A stretch of 39,138 nucleotides of DNA from assembly GCA_964371865.1 (NCBI GenBank), contig CAYJOR010000024.1:1-39138 (forward strand), read 5' to 3'. The notes under the pieces were generated by a model. That model made no database searches and had not been told where the DNA came from. It saw nothing but the letters and a program-made list of their open reading frames with translations. The position numbers and the translations under genes are program-made. Below, in pieces: positions 32,450 through 39,138 of this stretch (position 1 is the first letter of the stretch; each line of letters starts with the position of its first letter). The DNA comes from CAYJAZ01 sp964371865 (GTDB lineage: Bacteria; Desulfobacterota; Desulfovibrionia; Desulfovibrionales; Desulfovibrionaceae).

Positions 32450-32975
32450 TTACCACCCCACTTTCTAATTCTGCTGTACCTTTAGGTAGATAAAGCCCAT
32501 TCCAATAACCTAAAACTCTAAGAATAATTCTAAAAGTCATCAAGGCAAAACCAAGTATAGCAGCACCGTATATGTAAATATAAGAATAACCAAGATAAAT
32601 AGTTGTTTGCGCTGCATAACGCGGTATATTTACTATTCCATAGTAAAGGCAAGTTCCTATAAATACGAGAGGCAGTAAAGTTATAAGCGAAAAATAACAT
32701 CTTTTGAAGAATAAGTTATTGCTTTTACCAACTTTTTCTGAAATTAATTCAACACTAGGATTTTCATTGTTAGAAAAAAGATAGCTACCCCCTATGAAGC
32801 AAAGCCATATATGAAAGGTCTGTGCTAGTTCAGTTTGGTAAGGAGTTGATATTTCAAATCCTCTTGCAACCACACACCAAGTCATAAGCAAAAACATGAG
32901 TGCGGCATTGATAACCATTGCAGGTTTTTCAATACTTGCCAAACCTTTATCAATTTTTATAATAATTTCTTTCAT
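32442..32975 (-). CDS. dctQ: TRAP transporter small permease (DctQ)
   Basis: A 177-residue inner membrane protein with four hydrophobic helices, the small membrane subunit of the TRAP importer. Visible helices are at about residues 15-37, 49-68, 88-110 and 128-150. The WCVVARGFEISTPYQTELAQTFHIWLCFIGG stretch across helices one and two, with a conserved tryptophan/glutamate loop, is typical of DctQ. It overlaps the large permease by eight bases and follows the binding protein gene after 87 bases that hold a perfect hairpin. Confidence 0.88.
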   Translation of the reverse strand: MKEIIIKIDKGLASIEKPAMVINAALMFLLMTWCVVARGFEISTPYQTELAQTFHIWLCFIGGSYLFSNNENPSVELISEKVGKSNNLFFKRCYFSLITLLPLVFIGTCLYYGIVNIPRYAAQTTIYLGYSYIYIYGAAILGFALMTFRIILRVLGYWNGLYLPKGTAELESGVVNG

Positions 32976-32994
32976 TCAAAATCTCCTGCTCTAA

Positions 32995-33028
32995 AAGTAG
33001 GTTAGTTTTGTTTGAAACTAACCTACTT
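32995..33028 (-). terminator. Perfect hairpin between dctP and dctQ
   Basis: Arms AAGTAGGTTAGTTT (32995-33008) and AAACTAACCTACTT (33015-33028), 14 perfect base pairs with a six-base loop, followed on the - strand by TTTAGAGC. A partial terminator or RNA stabiliser that would give more binding protein than permease. Confidence 0.82.
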
Positions 33029-33062
33029 GAATAAGCTGCTTCATTGCATTAGAGAAGATGTG

Positions 33063-34094
33063 TTAGTTGGCATTAATCCAGTCAGTTACATCTTTACCGA
33101 TAACATCTTCATATCCTTCATAAAAACCTTCATCTAAAAGTTTTTGACGGAATTCAGCATTATCTACTTCAATAAGATTTACGTTTGCATCTTTTAAAGC
33201 TTGTGTTGCTACGTTTGCTTTATAGTCTAAACCTTTTTGTTCAGCAAATTTACTTGCTTCAACTGTCGCATCTTTAATTATTTGTTGATAATCTGCAGGA
33301 AGTGAATCCATAATTTCTTTTGAAGCTATAGTTGCGTGTACCAACTGCAACCAACCTACATCTGTATAGTTAGGTGCAACTTCATAGAATTTCATAGCAA
33401 GATAAGTATCAACTTCGTTTTCCATACCGTGAATAACACCGGTTTGCATTGATTGGTATGTTTCTGAATAAGCAAGAGGAATTACTTGTGCGCCAAGAGT
33501 TTCCATTGCTTTTACTTGAACTTCAGTTGACATTGTTCTTATTTTTTTACCTTCTAAATCGTCAAGAGAGTCGATTGGGCTATCAGGTACTGTAAGAAAG
33601 TTTCTTGCGCCGGCAGGGTTTAATCCAAGTACAACGATACCGATTTTTTCAAGTTCAGCCATTCTTGAATCAGCTTGACCTGTTGAAATAAATTTAGATA
33701 CTTGTGCTTGATCTTTAAACAAGAATGGAGTGTCGAATAAAACTAGAGCTTTAGAGAAACCACTCATAAAACTTGTTGAGATAGATGCAATGGCAACTTC
33801 ACCGTTTTGCAACATTTCAACATACTCTTTTTCGCCACCAAGCTCACCACCTGGATGAAGAATAATTTGTACGTTACCATTTGTTTTTTCTTCCACAATT
33901 CGCTTGAGTTCACGCATTTTAATTGTGTGTTGACTTGTATCAGAATCAGCTACACTGTAAGCTGCATGAAGAACATACTTCTTACTTTCATCTTTTTTAG
34001 CTGCAGATTCATCACTTGAGCTGTCGCAACCAACAAGTGAAAACATCATTGCAACTGTGAGTAACATACCCAAATACTTTTTTACTGGTTTCAT
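33063..34094 (-). CDS. dctP: TRAP transporter solute-binding lipoprotein (DctP)
   Basis: A 343-residue periplasmic binding protein of the DctP family. A lipoprotein signal is visible: MKPVKKYLGMLLTVAMMFSLVGC with the lipobox cysteine at residue 23, so it is membrane-anchored. The binding-site arginine expected to grip a carboxylate or similar acid lies in GARNFLTVP near residue 164, followed by SLDDLEGKKIRTMST and the MQTGVIHGMEN segment typical of the family. The arginine makes an acidic substrate likely. It follows the E3 gene by 99 bases that hold an AAGAAAATTG inverted repeat. The exact ligand cannot be read from sequence. Confidence 0.9.
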   Translation of the reverse strand: MKPVKKYLGMLLTVAMMFSLVGCDSSSDESAAKKDESKKYVLHAAYSVADSDTSQHTIKMRELKRIVEEKTNGNVQIILHPGGELGGEKEYVEMLQNGEVAIASISTSFMSGFSKALVLFDTPFLFKDQAQVSKFISTGQADSRMAELEKIGIVVLGLNPAGARNFLTVPDSPIDSLDDLEGKKIRTMSTEVQVKAMETLGAQVIPLAYSETYQSMQTGVIHGMENEVDTYLAMKFYEVAPNYTDVGWLQLVHATIASKEIMDSLPADYQQIIKDATVEASKFAEQKGLDYKANVATQALKDANVNLIEVDNAEFRQKLLDEGFYEGYEDVIGKDVTDWINAN

Positions 34095-34127
34095 TAGAAA
34101 ACTCCTCTTAAAATTTTATAAAGCCTA

Positions 34128-34152
34128 AAGAAAATTGAAATCCAATTTTCTT
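34128..34152 (-). other. Inverted repeat between lpd and dctP
   Basis: AAGAAAATTG (34128-34137) and CAATTTTCTT (34143-34152), perfect 10-bp arms with a five-base loop. On the - strand it follows the E3 gene; no proper T tract follows, so it may modulate rather than end transcription. Confidence 0.6.
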
Positions 34153-34193
34153 AACTTCCATAGATTATAGGAAAAGTAAAATATACTCAACCC

Positions 34194-35561
34194 TTAGCCG
34201 TGTATAGCTTTTCCGTTTACTGCAGACATAAACGCCTCAGCTATACTTTCCGATACTGTTGGATGCGGATGTATGGAATGTAAAATCTCTGTTCCTGTAC
34301 TTTCAAGGTTCATTGCAACACAAATTTCTGAAATCATATCAGTGGCATGCTTTGCCATCATATGGACTCCTAAAATTTCACCTGTTTGTTCTTCAAGTAT
34401 GACTTTAACCATACCGTCAGTATCACCTTCTACCAAAGATTTTCCGTTACCTACCTGCGCAAACTTACCAACTTTAATGTTTATACCTTTCTCCTTTGCT
34501 TGCTCTTCTGTAATACCAATACTTGCAAGTTCCGGTTCAAGATAGATACAAGACGGCACATAGTCATAGTTCATACTTTGACTGTGACCGCAGATGTTTT
34601 CCACTGCGATAATTCCCTCATGTGAAGCTGTATGCGCAAGCATGGAAACACCGTTTACATCACCTATAGCGTAGATATTATCTACACTTGTTTGTAGTTT
34701 TTCGTTTGTTGCGATTGCATTTTTATTCATTTTAAGAGCGAGTTTTTCAGTACCTTTTGTTACAGGAGCACGTCCAACAGCCATTATAACTGACTCAACC
34801 TCTAAAATTTCTTCTTTATCATTTCGTGTAAAGATAACTTTGTTACCGTCTATTTTTTTTACTTTACAATCGGTATTGAAAACAACGCCTTGTTTTTCCA
34901 ATTTCTTTTGTGCCATTATAGCTATTTCTTTATCAACCATCGGAAGAATATTTGGCATAAGTTCTATAACATACACTTTACTTCCAACCGAAGAAAGCAC
35001 ATGTGCAAACTCAACACCTATAACTCCGCCGCCGATAATGACAACATCTTTGGGTGCTTTTGTTAAATCAAGAGCTTCCCTACTTGTAAGAATATTGGTT
35101 TTGCCCGCATACTCTATAAAAGTAGGCATAACTGCTTCTGAACCTGTTCCAATAATAAAGTAGTCGGAAGTGATAGGTTTACCGTCAACAATAACGGTAT
35201 TCTTGTCTTGAAAAACAGCTTCGCCTTGCACTATATTCACTTTGTTTTTTCTGAGTAAGCCCGAAACACCATTCACCAAAGTTTTGACGACCATGTTTTT
35301 GCGCTTATTAAGCTTTTCCATAGAAACTGAAACTTTACTCAAATCTATGCCTTCAATGGCAAATTCATCGGCGCGTTTAATTTCGTGTAAAAGATTTGCA
35401 GTTTTTATAAGAGTTTTTGTTGGTATACAGCCTTCATTCAGGCAAACTCCACCAAAATTTGCTTTTTCTATAATGCAGGTTTTCTTCCCAAGTTGAGCAG
35501 CTTTAATCGCAGCAACATATCCCCCAGGACCACCACCTATAACAACTATTTCATAATCCAT
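34194..35561 (-). CDS. lpdA: Dihydrolipoyl dehydrogenase (E3)
   Basis: A 455-residue flavoprotein that reoxidises dihydrolipoyl groups of E2 with NAD. FAD-binding GGGPGGYVAA lies at residues 9-18, the redox disulfide Cys40-Cys45 in GGVCLNEGCIPTK, the NAD-binding GGGVIGVEFA near 175-184, and the C-terminal catalytic pair in HSIHPHPTVSE. There is no N-terminal lipoyl domain. The ATG at 35561 is chosen because AAGGAG lies six bases upstream; a longer frame beginning with TTG at 35567 would start inside that spacer. It is the fourth gene of the E1-E2-E3 operon, 10 bases after E2. Confidence 0.95.
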   Translation of the reverse strand: MDYEIVVIGGGPGGYVAAIKAAQLGKKTCIIEKANFGGVCLNEGCIPTKTLIKTANLLHEIKRADEFAIEGIDLSKVSVSMEKLNKRKNMVVKTLVNGVSGLLRKNKVNIVQGEAVFQDKNTVIVDGKPITSDYFIIGTGSEAVMPTFIEYAGKTNILTSREALDLTKAPKDVVIIGGGVIGVEFAHVLSSVGSKVYVIELMPNILPMVDKEIAIMAQKKLEKQGVVFNTDCKVKKIDGNKVIFTRNDKEEILEVESVIMAVGRAPVTKGTEKLALKMNKNAIATNEKLQTSVDNIYAIGDVNGVSMLAHTASHEGIIAVENICGHSQSMNYDYVPSCIYLEPELASIGITEEQAKEKGINIKVGKFAQVGNGKSLVEGDTDGMVKVILEEQTGEILGVHMMAKHATDMISEICVAMNLESTGTEILHSIHPHPTVSESIAEAFMSAVNGKAIHG

Positions 35562-35571
35562 AACCAACTCC

Positions 35572-36909
35572 TTAAATCACTATATGTATAGGATTTTCAA
35601 GCAGATACTTGAAGTGAGCTAAGAATTTTGCTGCTAAAAGACCATCAATAATTCTATGATCGACAGTAAGCTGCACATTCATCATTGGGCGTATAACTAC
35701 TTCATCTTCGCCGTTTTCATTTTCGATTACAATAGGTGTTTTTCTTACAGAACTTATTGCAATAATAGCTGCTTCCGGTGGATTAATAATTGCTGTAAAG
35801 TTACCTATACCAAACATGCCTAAGTTACTGATAGTAAATGTTCCGCCATTGAATTCAGAAGGATCTAATCTGTTTTCTTTTGCGCGTGCTATTAGATCTT
35901 TACTCTCTTTTGCAATTTGAGTGAGGGTTTTACTTTGTGCATTTTTGATATTTGGAACAATAAGACCATTATCACCTGCAACAGCAGTACCTACATTACA
36001 ACTTTTATATTTAATAATTTCATCACCTATGAGTGAAGAGTTCATATCTGGGAATTTTTCAAGGCATTTTGTCGCAGCTAGTGTTAGTAAATCGCTTACA
36101 GCTATGCGAATTTCGGATTCACTATTGAGCATTGTTCTGAATGCTGTAAGCTTGCTTGTATCAATCGCATCTGTAAAATAAAGATGTGGAGCTGTGAATT
36201 TACTTTGCGCTAATCTATCGCCAATGATTTTTCTCACACCCTTATAAGGTACTTTTTCTAAAACCATCATATCCGTATCTTGCGCGCAGCATTGTGAGCT
36301 TGCGCTACCGCTTGCAAGTACATCAGATTTCATTACTTTATTATTTACGCCAGAACCTTGAACATTTGCTAGATCCACATTATTAAGTTCAGCAATTTTC
36401 TTAGCCAGCGGTGAAGCTTTGATATCGCTTGCAGTTATACCGCCTTGAAAACCTGTGCCTTGAATTTGAGCCACAGAATTTACATCGATATCGTTTTCTG
36501 CTATGTATTTTTTTGCTCTTGGAGTAAGTTTCAAGTCACTTGTATCGGCACTTACTTCAAAACTTGGAGTAGCACCTGAAATTTCATCGACTTCATTTGC
36601 TGCTACACTTTGAGAAGCTGCGGCACTATCTCCGCCTACATGTGCTTGAATAGCAGCGTCAGCATTATCTCCTGCATTGCCTATAACTGCAATAGGAGTA
36701 AAAACATCTGCAAATTCACCTTCATTGAGAACAATTTTTAGCATAGTTGCATCGCAAGTAGCTTCAACAGGCATAGTTGTTTTATCAGTGTTTATTTCAA
36801 AAAGTACTTCACCCTTTTTAAACGATTCACCAACTGCTCTGTGCCATTTAACAAGCTGACCTTCATCCATATTAAATCCCAATTTGGGCATAATTAATAC
36901 TTCTGCCAT
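35572..36909 (-). CDS. Dihydrolipoyl acyltransferase (E2) with two subunit-binding domains
   Basis: A 445-residue E2 core enzyme. One lipoyl domain at residues 2-77 carries the lipoylated lysine Lys43 in INTDKTTMPVEA. An Ala/Ser-rich linker (83-125) leads to two tandem peripheral subunit-binding-like domains, about 128-163 (TPRAKKYIAENDID...) and 165-199 (SPLAKKIAELNNVD...), where one is usual. The acyltransferase domain (about 215-445) ends with the active-site motif HRIIDG at His418-Gly423, giving His418 and Asp422. The acyl group may be acetyl, from pyruvate or acetoin. It lies 12 bases after E1 beta and is the probable target of the lipoate ligase encoded in the same strand block. Confidence 0.92.
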   Translation of the reverse strand: MAEVLIMPKLGFNMDEGQLVKWHRAVGESFKKGEVLFEINTDKTTMPVEATCDATMLKIVLNEGEFADVFTPIAVIGNAGDNADAAIQAHVGGDSAAASQSVAANEVDEISGATPSFEVSADTSDLKLTPRAKKYIAENDIDVNSVAQIQGTGFQGGITASDIKASPLAKKIAELNNVDLANVQGSGVNNKVMKSDVLASGSASSQCCAQDTDMMVLEKVPYKGVRKIIGDRLAQSKFTAPHLYFTDAIDTSKLTAFRTMLNSESEIRIAVSDLLTLAATKCLEKFPDMNSSLIGDEIIKYKSCNVGTAVAGDNGLIVPNIKNAQSKTLTQIAKESKDLIARAKENRLDPSEFNGGTFTISNLGMFGIGNFTAIINPPEAAIIAISSVRKTPIVIENENGEDEVVIRPMMNVQLTVDHRIIDGLLAAKFLAHFKYLLENPIHIVI

Positions 36910-36920
36910 AGTAGCACCCT

Positions 36921-37895
36921 TTATATCATTTTTAAAATTTGTTCTTTTATGTCTTTTTCGCCTGGAATAAGAGGGAACTCAAGAGCTGGACTAAACGGAA
37001 GAGGAACATCGGCTGTACCCATTCTCGCTACAGGAGCATCTAAGTCATAAAATGCTTCTTCCATAACCCTAATAGCTATTTCACCGCTGATACCAAAACT
37101 TTCATGACCTTCATCGATAATAAGTAACTTACCTGTTTTCTTTACAGAGTTTATTACTGCATCATAATCGAAAGGAACAATTGTTCTTGGATCTATTAGT
37201 TCAATGCTATAGCCTTCTGCATTAAGCTTACGTATAACCTTTTCAGCTTTTATTACCATCATAGAAGTTGCCACAACAGTAAGTTGATCACCTTCTGTTA
37301 CCATTCTTGCTTTACCGAATGGAATTGTGTAATCGGCATCTTCTTCTACATCAAACTTTACAGTATAAAGCATTTTATGCTCAAAAAATATAACAGGATT
37401 ATTATCCCTAATAGCAGTTTTTAACAAACCGCGTGCTTCAGATGCTGTAGAAGGCATAACAACTTTAATACCCGGACAATGTGCCATCCACGCATGGAAT
37501 GATTGTGAATGCTGTGCAGCAGAAGATCTACCGCCACCTATTGGAGTTCTTATAACTAAAGGAACTTGCGCTTGCCCACCTGACATATAAGTAATTTTTG
37601 CAGCTTGGTTACAAATTTGATCCATAGCTACCATAATAAAATCACCAAACATAAGTTCTATAACAGGGCGCATACCTACTAGGGCAGCACCAACACCCAT
37701 TCCAACAAAACCGGCTTCTGAAATAGGAGTATCTTTAACTCTTAAATCACCGTATTTTTCATATAGTCCAACTGTAGCCTTAAAGTTACCGCCAAGCACA
37801 CCTACGTCTTCACCCATGATGAAAACATTTTCATCTCTTGCCATTTCTTCGTCTAAGGCTAAGCTTATTACATCTCTATAGAGCATCTCACTCAT
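36921..37895 (-). CDS. 2-oxoacid/acetoin dehydrogenase E1 beta subunit
   Basis: A 324-residue transketolase-like beta subunit. It starts MSEMLYRDVISLALDEEMARD, has the thiamine-diphosphate helper glutamate in MGEDVGVLGGNFKATVGL near residues 27-44, the EAGFVGMGVGAALVGMRPV segment near 60-78, and the C-terminal transketolase domain with IDPRTIVPFD near 225-234. Together with the alpha subunit it forms an alpha2beta2 E1. Sequence style is that shared by acetoin dehydrogenase (AcoB) and Gram-positive-type pyruvate dehydrogenase (PdhB); these cannot be separated by eye. It is 15 bases after E1 alpha. Confidence 0.92.
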   Translation of the reverse strand: MSEMLYRDVISLALDEEMARDENVFIMGEDVGVLGGNFKATVGLYEKYGDLRVKDTPISEAGFVGMGVGAALVGMRPVIELMFGDFIMVAMDQICNQAAKITYMSGGQAQVPLVIRTPIGGGRSSAAQHSQSFHAWMAHCPGIKVVMPSTASEARGLLKTAIRDNNPVIFFEHKMLYTVKFDVEEDADYTIPFGKARMVTEGDQLTVVATSMMVIKAEKVIRKLNAEGYSIELIDPRTIVPFDYDAVINSVKKTGKLLIIDEGHESFGISGEIAIRVMEEAFYDLDAPVARMGTADVPLPFSPALEFPLIPGEKDIKEQILKMI

Positions 37896-37910
37896 CTAAA
37901 TATCCTCCAT

Positions 37911-38867
37911 TTAGTCTACAAATACGTCAGTATATGCTTCTGATATATCGGGATAATCGCTTTCATCTGCAAACTTCACCGCTGCCTGAATTTCAATTTC
38001 AACCTCAGCTTTTATCTCATCCATTTCCTGAGAAGTAAGAGCTTCACTTTGCTCAAAAAGGATAAGAGGATCTTTTGCTTTCCACATTGCAAATTCTTCG
38101 GGATCTCTGTAGAGTGCAGGGTCGCCTACATGGTGCCCTTGCCATCTATAGGTCATACACTCAACAATTGTTGGACCGTCGCCATTTCTTGCTTTCTCAA
38201 CAGCAGCTTTTACTGTTTCATAAACGGTAAAAACATCATTTCCGTCAATTGTGATACCTTCAATCCCATAACCAGCTGCTCTTTTTGCTATATGATGCTC
38301 TTTTGTTACGCGACGAATATCAACTGAAATACCAAATAGGTTATTTTCCACAACATACACTATTGGCAAATCCCATGCGGCAGCCATATTAATGCTTTCA
38401 TGAAAAGTTCCTTCATTAGAAGCTGAATCACCAAAGAAACAGATAGTGACTTCACCACTTTTTCTAAGTTTAGATGCGTAAGCAGCACCAGTAGCAATAG
38501 GTATTTCTCCACCCACAATGCCATTCGCACCAAGAATACCTTTATCCATAGCCATAATGTGCATTGAACCGCCTTTACCTTTGGAGTAACCGGTTTTTTT
38601 ACCTAGAATTTCAGCCATCATCATGCCAAGATCTGCCCCTCTACCAACAAGATGACCATGCCCTCTGTGCGTTGAACCTATGAAGTCTTTTTCAGCAAGA
38701 CAAGCACACGCGCCTGTTGCAATAGCTTCTTCACCTAAATAAAGGTGTGCCAAGCCCGGCATACTGCCTTTTTTATAAAATTCAAAAACTTCTTCTTCAA
38801 ATCGTCTCATTCTATACATGATTCTGAATAGTTCTTTTGCGAAAGCTTTATCAACCTTCTTTTTCAT
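37911..38867 (-). CDS. 2-oxoacid/acetoin dehydrogenase E1 alpha subunit
   Basis: A 318-residue thiamine-diphosphate subunit that decarboxylates a 2-oxo acid or cleaves acetoin. The cofactor motif runs from GDSASNEG (about residue 145) to the Asn pair in VVENN; the usual third residue Gly is Ser here. The segments STHRGHGHLVGRGAD and GKGGSMHIMAMDKGILGANGIVGG are those of the AcoA/PdhA group and resemble acetoin dehydrogenase closely. AAGGAAGG precedes the ATG. It is the first gene after a good promoter and palindrome and thus heads the long - strand block. If it cleaves acetoin, the products acetaldehyde and acetyl-CoA would explain the aldehyde oxidoreductase downstream; if it uses pyruvate, the malic enzyme fits instead. 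Confidence 0.9.
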   Translation of the reverse strand: MKKKVDKAFAKELFRIMYRMRRFEEEVFEFYKKGSMPGLAHLYLGEEAIATGACACLAEKDFIGSTHRGHGHLVGRGADLGMMMAEILGKKTGYSKGKGGSMHIMAMDKGILGANGIVGGEIPIATGAAYASKLRKSGEVTICFFGDSASNEGTFHESINMAAAWDLPIVYVVENNLFGISVDIRRVTKEHHIAKRAAGYGIEGITIDGNDVFTVYETVKAAVEKARNGDGPTIVECMTYRWQGHHVGDPALYRDPEEFAMWKAKDPLILFEQSEALTSQEMDEIKAEVEIEIQAAVKFADESDYPDISEAYTDVFVD

Positions 38868-38948
38868 ATTAAACCTTCCTTTTTATAAAAAGACAAAGCT
38901 TTTAGTCTGTAAATAAATAATTTATTTATGTATTAAATTTTTCCATTT

Positions 38949-38969
38949 GAAAGTGGTAAGACCACTTTC
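38949..38969 (-). promoter_or_regulatory. 21-bp palindrome, candidate operator of the catabolic block
   Basis: Perfect arms GAAAGTGGT (38949-38957) and ACCACTTTC (38961-38969) around three bases. It begins four bases after the -10 element on the - strand, so it overlaps the transcription start, the usual place for a repressor. No regulator gene is next to it inside the window. Confidence 0.7.
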
Positions 38970-38973
38970 TTTT

Positions 38974-39002
38974 GTTATAATAAATTTCAATATCAAAGTC
39001 AA
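38974..39002 (-). promoter_or_regulatory. Promoter of the E1-E2-E3/TRAP/glycyl radical block
   Basis: On the - strand TTGACT (39002-38997) and TATAAC (38979-38974) are exactly 17 bases apart. It is the only strong promoter seen for the genes running from 38867 leftward, although hairpins inside the block could reduce distal expression and further promoters may exist. Confidence 0.75.
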
Positions 39003-39091
39003 TATATAAATAGTAAATAAATTTTATAGAATGGAATTTAAGTACATTTGCACACACAATAAATTTTAACTAAGTCATTCACATTTTATAA

Positions 39092-39138
39092 CTAGGGTGT
39101 GTTTCTAAATTCAGAAATTTTGTGGAATTTTCAATGAA
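39092..39138 (+). mobile_element. CTAGGG repeat copy cut by the window end
   Basis: Begins CTAGGGTGTGTTTCTAAATT, with a core (TCAGAAATTTTGTGGAA) like that of the 61-base copy at 30972. The last bases, CAATGAA, match the beginning of that copy's right arm region, so the closing arm is expected just past the window. It is therefore partial here. Confidence 0.65.

Noticed and set aside
35562..35567. TTG start two codons before the E3 ATG
   Set aside because: It lies directly against the AAGGAG ribosome site; the ATG at 35561 has proper spacing.
12979..39138. CRISPR array made from the CTAGGG repeats
   Set aside because: Copies are kilobases apart, irregular and partly inverted, with no spacers or cas genes.

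Overview
The window is AT-rich DNA (by eye about one third G+C) from a Gram-negative anaerobe. Arabinose-5-phosphate isomerase (KdsD) points to lipopolysaccharide. Oxygen-sensitive enzymes are prominent: a glycyl radical enzyme with its activase, a MOP-type molybdenum aldehyde oxidoreductase, a DsrM/DsrK-like Fe-S/haem pair and a sulfide:quinone reductase-like flavoprotein. Together these suggest a Desulfovibrio-like sulfidogen of the Desulfobacterota. That placement is inference from gene content. I see no rRNA, tRNA, CRISPR array, phage gene or transposase gene.

The left 22 kb is read from the + strand. Positions 208-2110 hold an SQR-like flavoprotein and a DUF1641 protein, ending at a strong terminator. 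Positions 2443-5089 hold a membrane cytochrome b and a cytoplasmic CCG-domain Fe-S subunit, also ending at a strong terminator. Positions 5389-8713 hold two tandem aldo/keto reductases with C-terminal ferredoxin-like clusters; the first is fused in frame to a complete [NiFe]-hydrogenase small subunit, with no large subunit nearby. Next come kdsD, an acetate/succinate-type transporter, a MarR-MATE pair with an evident operator, a membrane diguanylate cyclase, and a nickel/peptide-type ABC operon (nikABCDE-like) ending in a second MATE exporter.

The right 17 kb is read from the - strand and meets the left block at a perfect hairpin near 22.07 kb. From a clear promoter and 21-bp palindrome near 38.97 kb the order is E1 alpha, E1 beta, E2 and E3 of a 2-oxoacid/acetoin dehydrogenase complex, a DctPQM TRAP importer, a glycyl radical activase and its enzyme, a lipoate-protein ligase, an aldehyde oxidoreductase and a malic enzyme. 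This reads as a catabolic island: import of a probable organic acid, radical dehydration or lyase chemistry, aldehyde oxidation, and acyl-CoA formation by a lipoylated complex. The substrate cannot be read from sequence.

Between genes there is a dispersed repeat family with inverted termini close to CTAGGGTGTGTTTCTAAA, present at six sites and overlapping the stop codons of two genes. It behaves like a small non-autonomous mobile element. A second hairpin family containing GTGTC arms lies beside two of the copies. The most novel items are the aldo/keto reductase-hydrogenase small subunit fusion with its unfused paralogue, the unassigned glycyl radical pathway, and the repeat family.
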